Source of the DNA: an uncultured Coriobacteriaceae bacterium
GTDB lineage: Bacteria > Actinomycetota > Coriobacteriia > Coriobacteriales > UMGS124
NCBI GenBank assembly: GCA_900555105.1
Contig: USJP01000091.1
Location: forward strand, 1-6,774
Direction of reading: 5' to 3'
Length of the DNA: 6,774 nucleotides
Made by a program: the position numbers and the translations under genes. Position 1 is the stretch's first letter. Each line of letters begins with the position of its first letter. Shown here in pieces: positions 1-4,678 of the stretch. A model generated the notes under the pieces. That model searched no databases, was not told where the DNA came from, and worked only from the letters and a program-made list of their open reading frames with translations.

Positions 1-91
1 GCATGCTGCCCTTGCCGAATATGCGCCTGCTCAAATCACCCAAACACGTGAGTCGGCTCAGTCCGTCTCGCAAGGAGAGGAAGGAACACCT

Positions 92-679
92 ATGTCTGCA
101 AAGTGGGTCTGCAAGGTCTGCGGTTACATCTACGAGGGCGCCGAGCCCCCGGCGGAGTGCCCGGTGTGCCATGCCCCTGCCTCCATGTTCGAGAAGGTCG
201 AGGGCGAGCTGAAGCTTGCCGCCGAGCATGAGTACGGCGTGTACGCCAAGACCGTCAAGAACAACGAGAACATCTCCGACGAGGACAAGCAGTACATCCT
301 CGACCAGCTCAAGGCCAACTTCACCGGCGAGTGCTCCGAGGTGGGCATGTACCTGTGCATGGCCCGCATCGCCTGCCGTGAGGGCTACCCCGAGATCGGC
401 GAGTACTGGAAGACGGCTGCCTTCGAGGAGGCCGAGCACGCCGCCAAGTTCGCCGAGCTTCTGGGCAGCGAGCTTGAGCCGCACATGACCGCCTCCACCA
501 AGGAGAACCTCGCTTGGCGCGTCGACTGCGAGTTCGGTGCCACCGCCGGCAAGGTCGAGCTTGCCACCTGCGCCAAGAAGAACGGCCTGGACGCCATCCA
601 CGACACCGTGCACGAGATGGCTCGCGACGAGGCTCGTCACGGCAAGGCGCTCAAGGGCATGCTCGAGCGTTACTTCTAA
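92..679 (+). CDS. Reverse rubrerythrin (rubredoxin + diiron ferritin-like domain; NADH peroxidase type)
   Basis: The 195-residue protein opens with a rubredoxin domain (about residues 4-36) whose iron ligands are two CxxC knuckles, Cys7/Cys10 and Cys23/Cys26. A ferritin-like four-helix diiron domain follows (about 50-195), with candidate ligands Glu80, Glu83, Glu115/His116 in an EEAEH motif, Glu147, and Glu180/His183 in a DEARH motif. Classical rubrerythrins carry rubredoxin at the C-terminus; the N-terminal position here is the reverse rubrerythrin arrangement, whose clostridial members are NADH-dependent peroxidases fed by a rubredoxin reductase. The likely role is cytoplasmic removal of hydrogen peroxide, and possibly oxygen, in an anaerobe. 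ATG 92 is chosen because the purine-rich AAGGAGAGGAAGGAA (72-86) lies just upstream and the rubredoxin fold starts immediately. The frame stays open upstream to the window edge. It appears monocistronic, ending in a terminator at 707-750. Family assignment is secure; exact electron donor is unknown. Confidence 0.95.
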   Translation: MSAKWVCKVCGYIYEGAEPPAECPVCHAPASMFEKVEGELKLAAEHEYGVYAKTVKNNENISDEDKQYILDQLKANFTGECSEVGMYLCMARIACREGYPEIGEYWKTAAFEEAEHAAKFAELLGSELEPHMTASTKENLAWRVDCEFGATAGKVELATCAKKNGLDAIHDTVHEMARDEARHGKALKGMLERYF

Positions 680-706
680 GGCGCACGCCTGAGCGCATTC
701 TTTGAG

Positions 707-750
707 GCCCCGCGGTACCGTTGTTCAAGAGCGGCACTGCGGGGCTTTTT
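707..750 (+). terminator. Intrinsic terminator of the rubrerythrin gene
   Basis: A GC-rich hairpin begins 27 bases after the stop codon. GCCCCGCGGT (707-716) pairs with ACTGCGGGGC (736-745), including one G-U pair; after one mismatch CCG (718-720) pairs with CGG (732-734), leaving an 11-base loop. A run of five T (746-750) follows directly. This is a textbook rho-independent terminator. Confidence 0.9.
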
Positions 751-766
751 CCGTTAGGCGGGGTTG

Positions 767-796
767 TTGTGCGCCGGCGTTGGCATCTTATATAGT
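767..796 (+). promoter_or_regulatory. Possible promoter for the DUF3783 gene
   Basis: TATAGT at 791-796 matches the -10 consensus in five of six positions and sits in a short AT-rich island between GC-rich stretches. The best-spaced -35 is TTGTGC (767-772), only three of six, with an 18-base spacer. Transcription would start near 803, inside the left arm of the palindrome at 799-837, leaving an untranslated leader of about 165 bases. Confidence 0.45.
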
Positions 797-798
797 AG

Positions 799-837
799 AT
801 GTCCGCGCGGGCGGGCGTGCCGGGCCCGCGCGGACAT
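799..837. repeat. Perfect 14-bp inverted repeat in the DUF3783 leader
   Basis: ATGTCCGCGCGGGC (799-812) is the exact reverse complement of GCCCGCGCGGACAT (824-837), with 11 bases between. Each arm contains the self-complementary octamer CCGCGCGG (803-810 and 826-833), so this is a palindrome built from two smaller palindromes. It starts three bases after the candidate -10 box. No T-run follows, so a terminator is unlikely. It may be an operator for a dimeric regulator or a very stable hairpin at the 5' end of the transcript; the sequence alone cannot separate these. Confidence 0.7.
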
Positions 838-967
838 ACCATGGCGGGTACGCTGGGACAATGGCCGCGTGGCGCAAGCACAGGCCGGCGGCCGCCTGGC
901 TGGCGGTGTTGATGAGCATACCAGCGGGCTGCTGGGATGCCGGTTTCATGCGAGAGGAGCTTACAGG

Positions 968-1426
968 ATGGGAAGCGCGCAAAAGCAGAAGGCCAAGAAG
1001 GCAAAGCCTACGGCTGCGGTCCTGCTGTGGGGACTTGACCGCGGCACGCCTAAGGGCGATGCGGTGCGTGCCATCCTCAAGGAACTCGGCGTGGTGGCCA
1101 AGACTGTCCTGCCTGAGCGCCTGGGTGATTCTGCCGGCGCCGCTTTGGGTCTTGTCGGAATGCGTCCTGCGCTCATGCCCTATGCTGGCCCCGTGCCCGA
1201 GTGCGAGTTCATGCTGCTTGCCAATTTCTCCGAGCCGCTTCTGCAGGACTTTCTCCTGCGCAGCCGTCAGGCGGGGGCGCAGGTTGGCTACAAGGCCGTG
1301 CTCACCAAGACCAACAAAGACTGGCCCGTGGTGAACCTCATCAACGAGGTGGCCCAGGAGCATGAGGCCATGCGTGCCCAGGCTGCGACGCCAGCCCCGA
1401 CGCCGACTCAGCCAAGCCAGGCATAG
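968..1426 (+). CDS. DUF3783 domain protein, function unknown
   Basis: The 152-residue protein has a lysine-rich N-terminus (QKQKAKKAK, residues 5-13), then a segment beginning VLLWGLDRGTPKG that resembles a small alpha/beta fold, and a region at about residues 78-135 with the pattern I associate with DUF3783: LLANFSEPLLQDFL, then YKAVLTKTNKDWP, then a helix ending in EVAQEHE. The tail (139-152) is rich in Ala, Pro, Thr and Gln and is probably disordered. No catalytic residues, signal peptide or membrane segment are visible. ATG 968 is chosen because GAGGAG (954-959) lies eight bases upstream. The open frame reaches further up, to 764, but that would translate through the putative promoter and palindrome. 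The gene stands alone and ends in a bidirectional terminator shared with the convergent DUF1653 gene. The family call comes from memory of the pattern. Confidence 0.8.
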   Translation: MGSAQKQKAKKAKPTAAVLLWGLDRGTPKGDAVRAILKELGVVAKTVLPERLGDSAGAALGLVGMRPALMPYAGPVPECEFMLLANFSEPLLQDFLLRSRQAGAQVGYKAVLTKTNKDWPVVNLINEVAQEHEAMRAQAATPAPTPTQPSQA

Positions 1427-1442
1427 CTTGCTCACACCTCGC

Positions 1443-1494
1443 ATGCAAATGGCCCGCATGTTGGTAAAAATCCCAGCATGCGGGCCATTTTTGT
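1443..1494. terminator. Bidirectional terminator between convergent genes
   Basis: AAATGGCCCGCATG (1447-1460) pairs perfectly with CATGCGGGCCATTT (1477-1490). The stem extends inward by TTGG/CCAG with one G-U pair, leaving an eight-base loop at 1465-1472. On the plus strand the stem ends in a T-rich run (1487-1496); on the minus strand the AAAT of the left arm gives the matching T-run. It lies between the plus-strand stop at 1426 and the minus-strand stop at 1495, so it can end both transcripts. Confidence 0.9.
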
Positions 1495-1767
1495 TTAAAG
1501 CTCTGCCGCATCCACTTTTTCAAAGCGCCATGTCTGCTTGATGTCGGGATACTTTTCGTGGTCGACTTCGCTTTCAAACATCGCGCGGGGTCGGCACCAC
1601 ACGCCGAAGGGCGGGTAGAGCGCCTCGTACACCACGAGCTCCTCGTCGGTCTCCGTGTGGCGGGCGAACGCAAGCACGCGGTAGAGGTAGCGCTGGCTGC
1701 CGTCGGTTACCGTCTCGCGCTTGAAGTTGCGCACGATGTCGCCTGGTGCAAACGTGCGGTTGTCCAT
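1495..1767 (-). CDS. DUF1653 family small protein, function unknown
   Basis: The 90-residue soluble protein matches my recollection of the DUF1653 pattern: GDIVRNFKRE near the N-terminus, YLYRVLAFARHTETDEELVV (residues 27-46), a YEALYPPFGVWCRP segment (47-60), then MFESEVDHEKYPDIKQTWRF towards the end. The family is small, widespread in bacteria and without an assigned biochemical role; the beta-strand-like pattern suggests a compact barrel fold, which is inference. The start at 1767 is supported by AAAGGA about seven bases upstream in the transcript. Upstream in-frame codons would run through that ribosome binding site. It has its own possible promoter near 1833 and shares the terminator at 1443-1494 with the convergent gene. 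No signal peptide or membrane segment is present. Confidence 0.85.
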   Translation of the reverse strand: MDNRTFAPGDIVRNFKRETVTDGSQRYLYRVLAFARHTETDEELVVYEALYPPFGVWCRPRAMFESEVDHEKYPDIKQTWRFEKVDAAEL

Positions 1768-1832
1768 AGGCCGTCCTTTCATGTCGAGGTTACTTGCGGG
1801 CAGGTGCTTGTTGCGCTGCCAAGTCAGAAGCA

Positions 1833-1838
1833 ATCATA
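1833..1838 (-). promoter_or_regulatory. Possible -10 box for the DUF1653 gene
   Basis: Read on the minus strand this is TATGAT, five of six to the -10 consensus, in an AT-rich patch that also holds CATAAT just upstream. It lies 65 bases before the start codon. No good -35 element is visible at the usual distance. Confidence 0.4.
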
Positions 1839-1921
1839 CCTATTATGCCTGCACGCGGGGAGGGGAGAGGCGACCTGCACCAGCCGCTGCTCGAGAGCGT
1901 GGCCCGGTATGCGTCGTCCAC

Positions 1922-1977
1922 AAAAGCGCCCTGCCCACAATGCGCCGCGCGGGCGAAAAGGGGACGGGGCAAGGCGC
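1922..1977 (-). terminator. Probable intrinsic terminator of the agcS gene
   Basis: In the minus-strand transcript GCGCCTTGCCC (1977-1967) pairs with GGGCAGGGCGC (1936-1926) through 11 pairs including one G-U, followed directly by TTTT (1925-1922). It begins 28 bases after the agcS stop codon. The 30-base loop is long but contains a smaller CGCC/GGCG hairpin. The short U-run makes this weaker than the other two terminators on each side. Confidence 0.6.
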
Positions 1978-2004
1978 CAGCCGAAAAAGGAACGCTACGA
2001 GGGA

Positions 2005-3429
2005 TTAGTCCTGCTTGACCGATTCGTCAGCCTGGGCAAAGGCGGGAAGGTCGCACGTCTCACCCTTGGTCTTGGCGCACAGGGCCACGGTGCTCGACAG
2101 GGCGACGAGCGCGATGACGTTGGGCAGCACCATGAGCTGGTTGAACATGTCGGCCAGCTCCCACACGAGGTCGTTGGAGAGCAGCGACCCCATGAAGATG
2201 AACACGAGGGCGATGGCGGAGAACACGGGCACGGCCTTCTTGCCGAACAGGTAGATCACGTTGATCTTGGCGAACAGGTTCCACGACAGGATGGTGGAGA
2301 AGGCGAAGAACAGCAGGCAGATGGCTACGAAGATGTTGCCGATGTTGCCGCCCATGAGGCTGGAGAAGGCAATCTGGGCCATGTTGGTCTTGTCTACGCC
2401 CTCGTAGAGGCCCTGGGCAAGCACGCCGTCGCCGGTGTAGAGGATGGTGATGACGACGAGGGCGGTGATGGAGACGACGACGATGGTGTCGATGAACACG
2501 CCGATCATAGCGACAACGCCCTGCTCATGAGGGGTCTTGACGTTGGCGAGGGCGTGGGCGTGCGGGGTGGAGCCCATGCCGGCCTCGTTGGAGAACAGGC
2601 CGCGCTTAGCACCCTGGGAGATGGCGGCGATGATGCCGAAGGTCACGCCGCCGATCTGGGCCTGCGGGTTAAAGGCGCACTCAAAGATGAGGCCGAAGGC
2701 CGCAGGCAGCTGGCTGGCATGCGAGACGAGAACGGCCAGGCCGCCCAGGATGTAGATGATGGCCATGAAGGGGACGATCTTCTCGGTGACGGAGGCGAGG
2801 CGCTTCACGCCGCCCAGGAAGATGAAGCCGGCGACAGCGGCCACGAGCAGGCCGATAATCCAGGCGGGAATGCTGAAAGCGGTGGCGCAGGTGGAGGCGA
2901 TGGAGTTGGACTGCACCATGCAGCCCATGAAGCCCAGGGCCAAGATGATGGCGACCGAGAAGAAGCCGGCCAGGAAGGTGCCGAACTTGCCGTGGAAGGC
3001 GGTCTTGATGTAGTAGACCGGGCCGCCGTGCACGGTGCCGTCGGTGTCGACCCTGCGGGTCTTCTGGGCCAGGACCGCCTCGGCGTAGTTGGTGGCCATG
3101 CCCAGGATGGCGATGAGCCACATCCAGAAGATGGCGCCCGGGCCGCCCACGAGGATGGCGCCGCAGGCGCCCACGATGTTGCCGGTGCCCACCTGGGCGG
3201 CAACGGCGGTGGCGAGCGCCTGGAAGGAGCTCATGCCGCTCTCATGCTTCTTGCCGTTGAGGGAGAAATTGCCGAACACGCGGCGCATACCTTCGCCAAA
3301 GCAGCGGAACTGCACACCGCGAGTGCGGATGGTGAAAAAGAGGCCCGCGCCGATGAGCAGCACGATGAGCACGAAATTTGAAAGGTAGGAGTTGATCGTC
3401 TGTACGATCTCGAGCAGTTCTTCTTGCAC
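2005..3429 (-). CDS. agcS: AgcS-family sodium:alanine/glycine symporter
   Basis: This is a 474-residue polytopic membrane protein of the alanine/glycine:cation symporter family (TC 2.A.25), importing glycine or alanine with sodium or protons. Visible hallmarks are QVGTGNIVGACGAI (residues 79-92), a GGPGAIFWMWLIAILGM helix (95-111), and the family signature GLFSNEAGMGSTPHAHA (277-293). About eleven hydrophobic segments run between residues 16 and 452, followed by a short polar tail. Length is typical. The frame has an upstream start at 3465, but I place the start at GTG 3429 because AAGGAA (3444-3439) lies nine bases before it and the homologous region begins there; the extra 12 residues would overlap the ribosome binding site. 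The glycine riboswitch in the leader argues that glycine is the relevant substrate. It is a single gene, with its terminator at 1922-1977. Confidence 0.95.
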   Translation of the reverse strand: MQEELLEIVQTINSYLSNFVLIVLLIGAGLFFTIRTRGVQFRCFGEGMRRVFGNFSLNGKKHESGMSSFQALATAVAAQVGTGNIVGACGAILVGGPGAIFWMWLIAILGMATNYAEAVLAQKTRRVDTDGTVHGGPVYYIKTAFHGKFGTFLAGFFSVAIILALGFMGCMVQSNSIASTCATAFSIPAWIIGLLVAAVAGFIFLGGVKRLASVTEKIVPFMAIIYILGGLAVLVSHASQLPAAFGLIFECAFNPQAQIGGVTFGIIAAISQGAKRGLFSNEAGMGSTPHAHALANVKTPHEQGVVAMIGVFIDTIVVVSITALVVITILYTGDGVLAQGLYEGVDKTNMAQIAFSSLMGGNIGNIFVAICLLFFAFSTILSWNLFAKINVIYLFGKKAVPVFSAIALVFIFMGSLLSNDLVWELADMFNQLMVLPNVIALVALSSTVALCAKTKGETCDLPAFAQADESVKQD

Positions 3430-3438
3430 TTTGGGTCG

Positions 3439-3444
3439 TTCCTT
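3439..3444 (-). promoter_or_regulatory. Ribosome binding site that fixes the agcS GTG start
   Basis: AAGGAA in the transcript, nine bases before GTG 3429. It supports the GTG start over the upstream in-frame codon at 3465. It also forms one arm of the hairpin at 3440-3483, so its accessibility is likely regulated. Confidence 0.7.
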
Positions 3445-3483
3445 TCCAAGTCGTAACACATACATTTACGGCTGGAGAAAGGA
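3440..3483 (-). promoter_or_regulatory. Candidate hairpin sequestering the agcS ribosome binding site
   Basis: In the minus-strand transcript TCCTTT (3483-3478) pairs with AAAGGA (3445-3440), CCA (3475-3473) with TGG (3448-3446), and CGTAA (3470-3466) with TTACG (3456-3452). A nine-base loop closes it, and the internal loops are small. The AAAGGA arm is the Shine-Dalgarno sequence of agcS. This looks like the expression platform of the glycine riboswitch, acting on translation; no terminator-like T-run is found between aptamer and gene. Confidence 0.55.
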
Positions 3484-3551
3484 CGTAGGTCGGCTTGTCG
3501 CCCATTGAGCGTGGGAGATACAAGTCCCCCTCGCTACCAGGATGCGCACCG

Positions 3552-3636
3552 CCTCTGTCCGTTTGCCTGAGAGTTTCGGCTGGTACATCTTGTACCGCCT
3601 TGCCCCTTCGGCACTCACTTAAGAGTTCTCCAGAGG
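3552..3636 (-). ncRNA. Glycine riboswitch, single aptamer
   Basis: In the minus-strand transcript P1 is CCTCTG (3636-3631) with CAGAGG (3557-3552). The conserved core GCCGAAGGGGCAA (3612-3600) is followed by P3, in which GGTACA pairs with TGTACC inside a GGC/GCC clasp. The strongly conserved 3' segment CTCTCAGGCAAACGGACAG (3573-3555) matches the classic glycine aptamer. Only one full aptamer is present: no second core motif occurs downstream before the gene. It lies about 120 bases before an AgcS-type glycine/alanine symporter, a well-known target of this class. By the usual logic for transporters, glycine binding should lower expression, though glycine-activated examples also exist and the sign here is not decided by sequence. 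Confidence 0.93.
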
Positions 3637-3643
3637 TTTCTCC

Positions 3644-3675
3644 GCTTCCGGTTTGCCTCAAGGCATTCCGAAAGC
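3644..3675 (-). ncRNA. Ghost-aptamer-like helix 5' of the glycine aptamer
   Basis: In the transcript GCTTTCGG (3675-3668) pairs with CCGGAAGC (3651-3644), eight pairs with one G-U. It encloses a small internal loop (AAT opposite AAA) and a GCC-TTGA-GGC hairpin (3664-3655). It ends only seven bases before P1 of the aptamer. Single-aptamer glycine riboswitches are known to carry such a vestigial helix in place of the second aptamer. Assignment to that class is by position and shape. Confidence 0.55.
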
Positions 3676-3694
3676 TTCAACGAAAGCACGTGGC

Positions 3695-3736
3695 GCATTA
3701 TTAACGATTGTTTCGCGTTGGCGCAAGGAATAATGC
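3695..3736. repeat. Inverted repeat flanking the agcS promoter
   Basis: GCATTATT (3695-3702) and AATAATGC (3729-3736) are exact reverse complements, 26 bases apart. The left copy overlaps the -10 box of the agcS promoter and the right copy lies just beyond its -35. They could be two operator half-sites, or divergent -10 boxes; AT-rich promoter sequence can also produce this by chance. Confidence 0.4.
3697..3726 (-). promoter_or_regulatory. Probable promoter of the riboswitch-agcS transcript
   Basis: On the minus strand TTGCGC (3726-3721) lies 18 bases before AATAAT (3702-3697), five of six to the -10 consensus. Transcription would start near 3690, just ahead of the ghost-like helix at 3675, which fits a leader that consists of the riboswitch. 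An 8-bp inverted repeat surrounds this promoter (see 3695-3736). Confidence 0.6.
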
Positions 3737-3841
3737 TTATCTACACCTTGCGTTTGCCTTTCTGTAACACTTCACCATAGATCCGACATATTTCACAGGC
3801 TTTTTGGTTTGTAAACAAAAGGGCATGGAATACCCCGAGTG

Positions 3842-3850
3842 TGGTATAAC
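3842..3850 (+). promoter_or_regulatory. Probable extended -10 promoter of the DUF308 gene
   Basis: TATAAC (3845-3850) is five of six to consensus and is preceded by TGG, giving an extended -10 (TGnTATAAC). No convincing -35 stands 16-18 bases upstream, as is common for extended -10 promoters. Transcription would start near 3857, giving a leader of about 95 bases. A short palindrome (3808-3819) lies about 25 bases upstream. Confidence 0.6.
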
Positions 3851-3952
3851 CTGTTTTAAATACCGAAGGTGCGGGTACGGCAGGTGTGCGTGGCCAAGGG
3901 GTTGTGGACGGGGGCGCCGCCGGCCTGCATGAGCGTGAGAAAGGGGTACGGT

Positions 3953-4549
3953 ATGTCTGAGCCCATCGAGGTACAGGCCCAAGTCATCGAGCCTGAGAAG
4001 AAATCTCGCCATTACAAGTGGTGGTTTGTCGCGTTGGGCGTCTTGGTGACGCTGGCCGGCGTTGCATGCATTGCGTGGCCCGCCGCCTCGCTCGCCGTGG
4101 TGGCTGGCGTGGCCGGTATCTGCTTTTTGGCAAGTGGCATCACCCGTATTGCCACGTTCTTCGACCTGGGTGCCTTCTCCCTTTTCGGAGGCTCGACGCT
4201 GTTCATGGGCATCCTTGATGTGATCGTGGGCATCATGTTCCTTATCCACCCCCTCATCGGCGGTATCACCATTGCCATGCTCGGCGGCATCGCCCTCATT
4301 GTCACCGGCGTGATGGACGCTGTGGCAAGCGTGCGCATGAAGCGTGCCATCGGCACGGGTCCCATGGTCTTGGAGATCCTGGGTGCTATCGTCACGGTCA
4401 TCTGCGGTGTCCTCATCCTTATGGCCCCGCGCCTCTTTATCATCTACCTGGGCATTATGCTCATCATCCGCGGTGTGATGGCGGTTATCTCCGCGTTCAT
4501 GGTCTCCGCGTTCATCAAGGACCTCAAGAACGACTTGCTGCTTAAGTAA
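3953..4549 (+). CDS. DUF308/HdeD-like six-helix membrane protein
   Basis: The 198-residue protein has a short polar N-terminus and six predicted membrane helices at about residues 24-42, 46-66, 77-98, 104-126, 137-158 and 162-186, then a charged tail. The helices form three similar pairs: each first helix ends in Pro (Pro43, Pro100, Pro159) after a glycine-rich stretch, and each second helix has the pattern G-x-x-x-hydrophobic-G. This is the repeat of DUF308, the family of E. coli HdeD, which is linked to acid resistance; length fits. A biochemical role is not established, and acid resistance here is only an analogy. ATG 3953 is preceded six bases upstream by AAGGGG (3941-3946); the frame is open back to 3869 but lacks a better site. 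It is divergent from agcS and ends in the bidirectional terminator at 4591-4652. Confidence 0.87.
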   Translation: MSEPIEVQAQVIEPEKKSRHYKWWFVALGVLVTLAGVACIAWPAASLAVVAGVAGICFLASGITRIATFFDLGAFSLFGGSTLFMGILDVIVGIMFLIHPLIGGITIAMLGGIALIVTGVMDAVASVRMKRAIGTGPMVLEILGAIVTVICGVLILMAPRLFIIYLGIMLIIRGVMAVISAFMVSAFIKDLKNDLLLK

Positions 4550-4590
4550 GCGTTCGCGGCGCGCGGTCAGACGCGCGAAAGGCTCGCAAG

Positions 4591-4652
4591 ACACACGAAA
4601 CCCCCTGGGGGCCGGCGAGAAAACTCGTGGCACCCAGGGGGTTTCTTTGTGT
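4591..4652. terminator. Bidirectional terminator between DUF308 gene and aminotransferase
   Basis: GAAACCCCCTGGG (4597-4609) pairs perfectly with CCCAGGGGGTTTC (4633-4645). Inside, GCC (4611-4613) pairs with GGC (4629-4631), and CGAG (4616-4619) with CTCG (4624-4627), closing on an AAAA loop. Outside, ACACA (4591-4595) can pair with TGTGT (4648-4652). T-rich sequence follows on the plus side. It lies between the stop at 4549 (+) and the stop at 4679 (-), so it can serve both genes. A weaker GC hairpin (about 4553-4579) precedes it. Confidence 0.85.
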
Positions 4653-4678
4653 GGCGAGCAGGCTTTGGGTCGGGCGCC

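Noticed and set aside
841..912. Possible 23-codon leader peptide in the DUF3783 leader
   Set aside because: There is no ribosome binding site, no run of a regulatory amino acid, and GC-ending codons arise easily here.
764..967. N-terminal extension of the DUF3783 protein to an ATG at 764
   Set aside because: The extension would translate the candidate promoter and the 14-bp palindrome and has no ribosome binding site, whereas ATG 968 has GAGGAG at correct spacing.
1558..3381. 607-codon open frame on the plus strand opposite agcS
   Set aside because: It is antisense to a well-recognised transporter and also runs across the DUF1653 gene. Its product is a run of Gly, Asp, His and Glu with no fold, as expected from a GC-rich opposite strand.
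3430..3465. Upstream start for agcS at 3465
   Set aside because: The added residues overlap the Shine-Dalgarno at 3439-3444 and its masking hairpin, and they do not look like family sequence. GTG 3429 has the proper spacing.
3430..3551. Second glycine aptamer downstream of the first
   Set aside because: Neither the CCGAAGG-type core nor the CTCAGGCAAAnGGAC segment recurs between the aptamer and the gene.
3737..4633. 298-codon minus-strand open frame opposite the DUF308 gene
   Set aside because: It crosses the DUF308 promoter and the hairpin at 4591-4652, has His/Asp-rich low-complexity sequence, and opposes a clear membrane protein.
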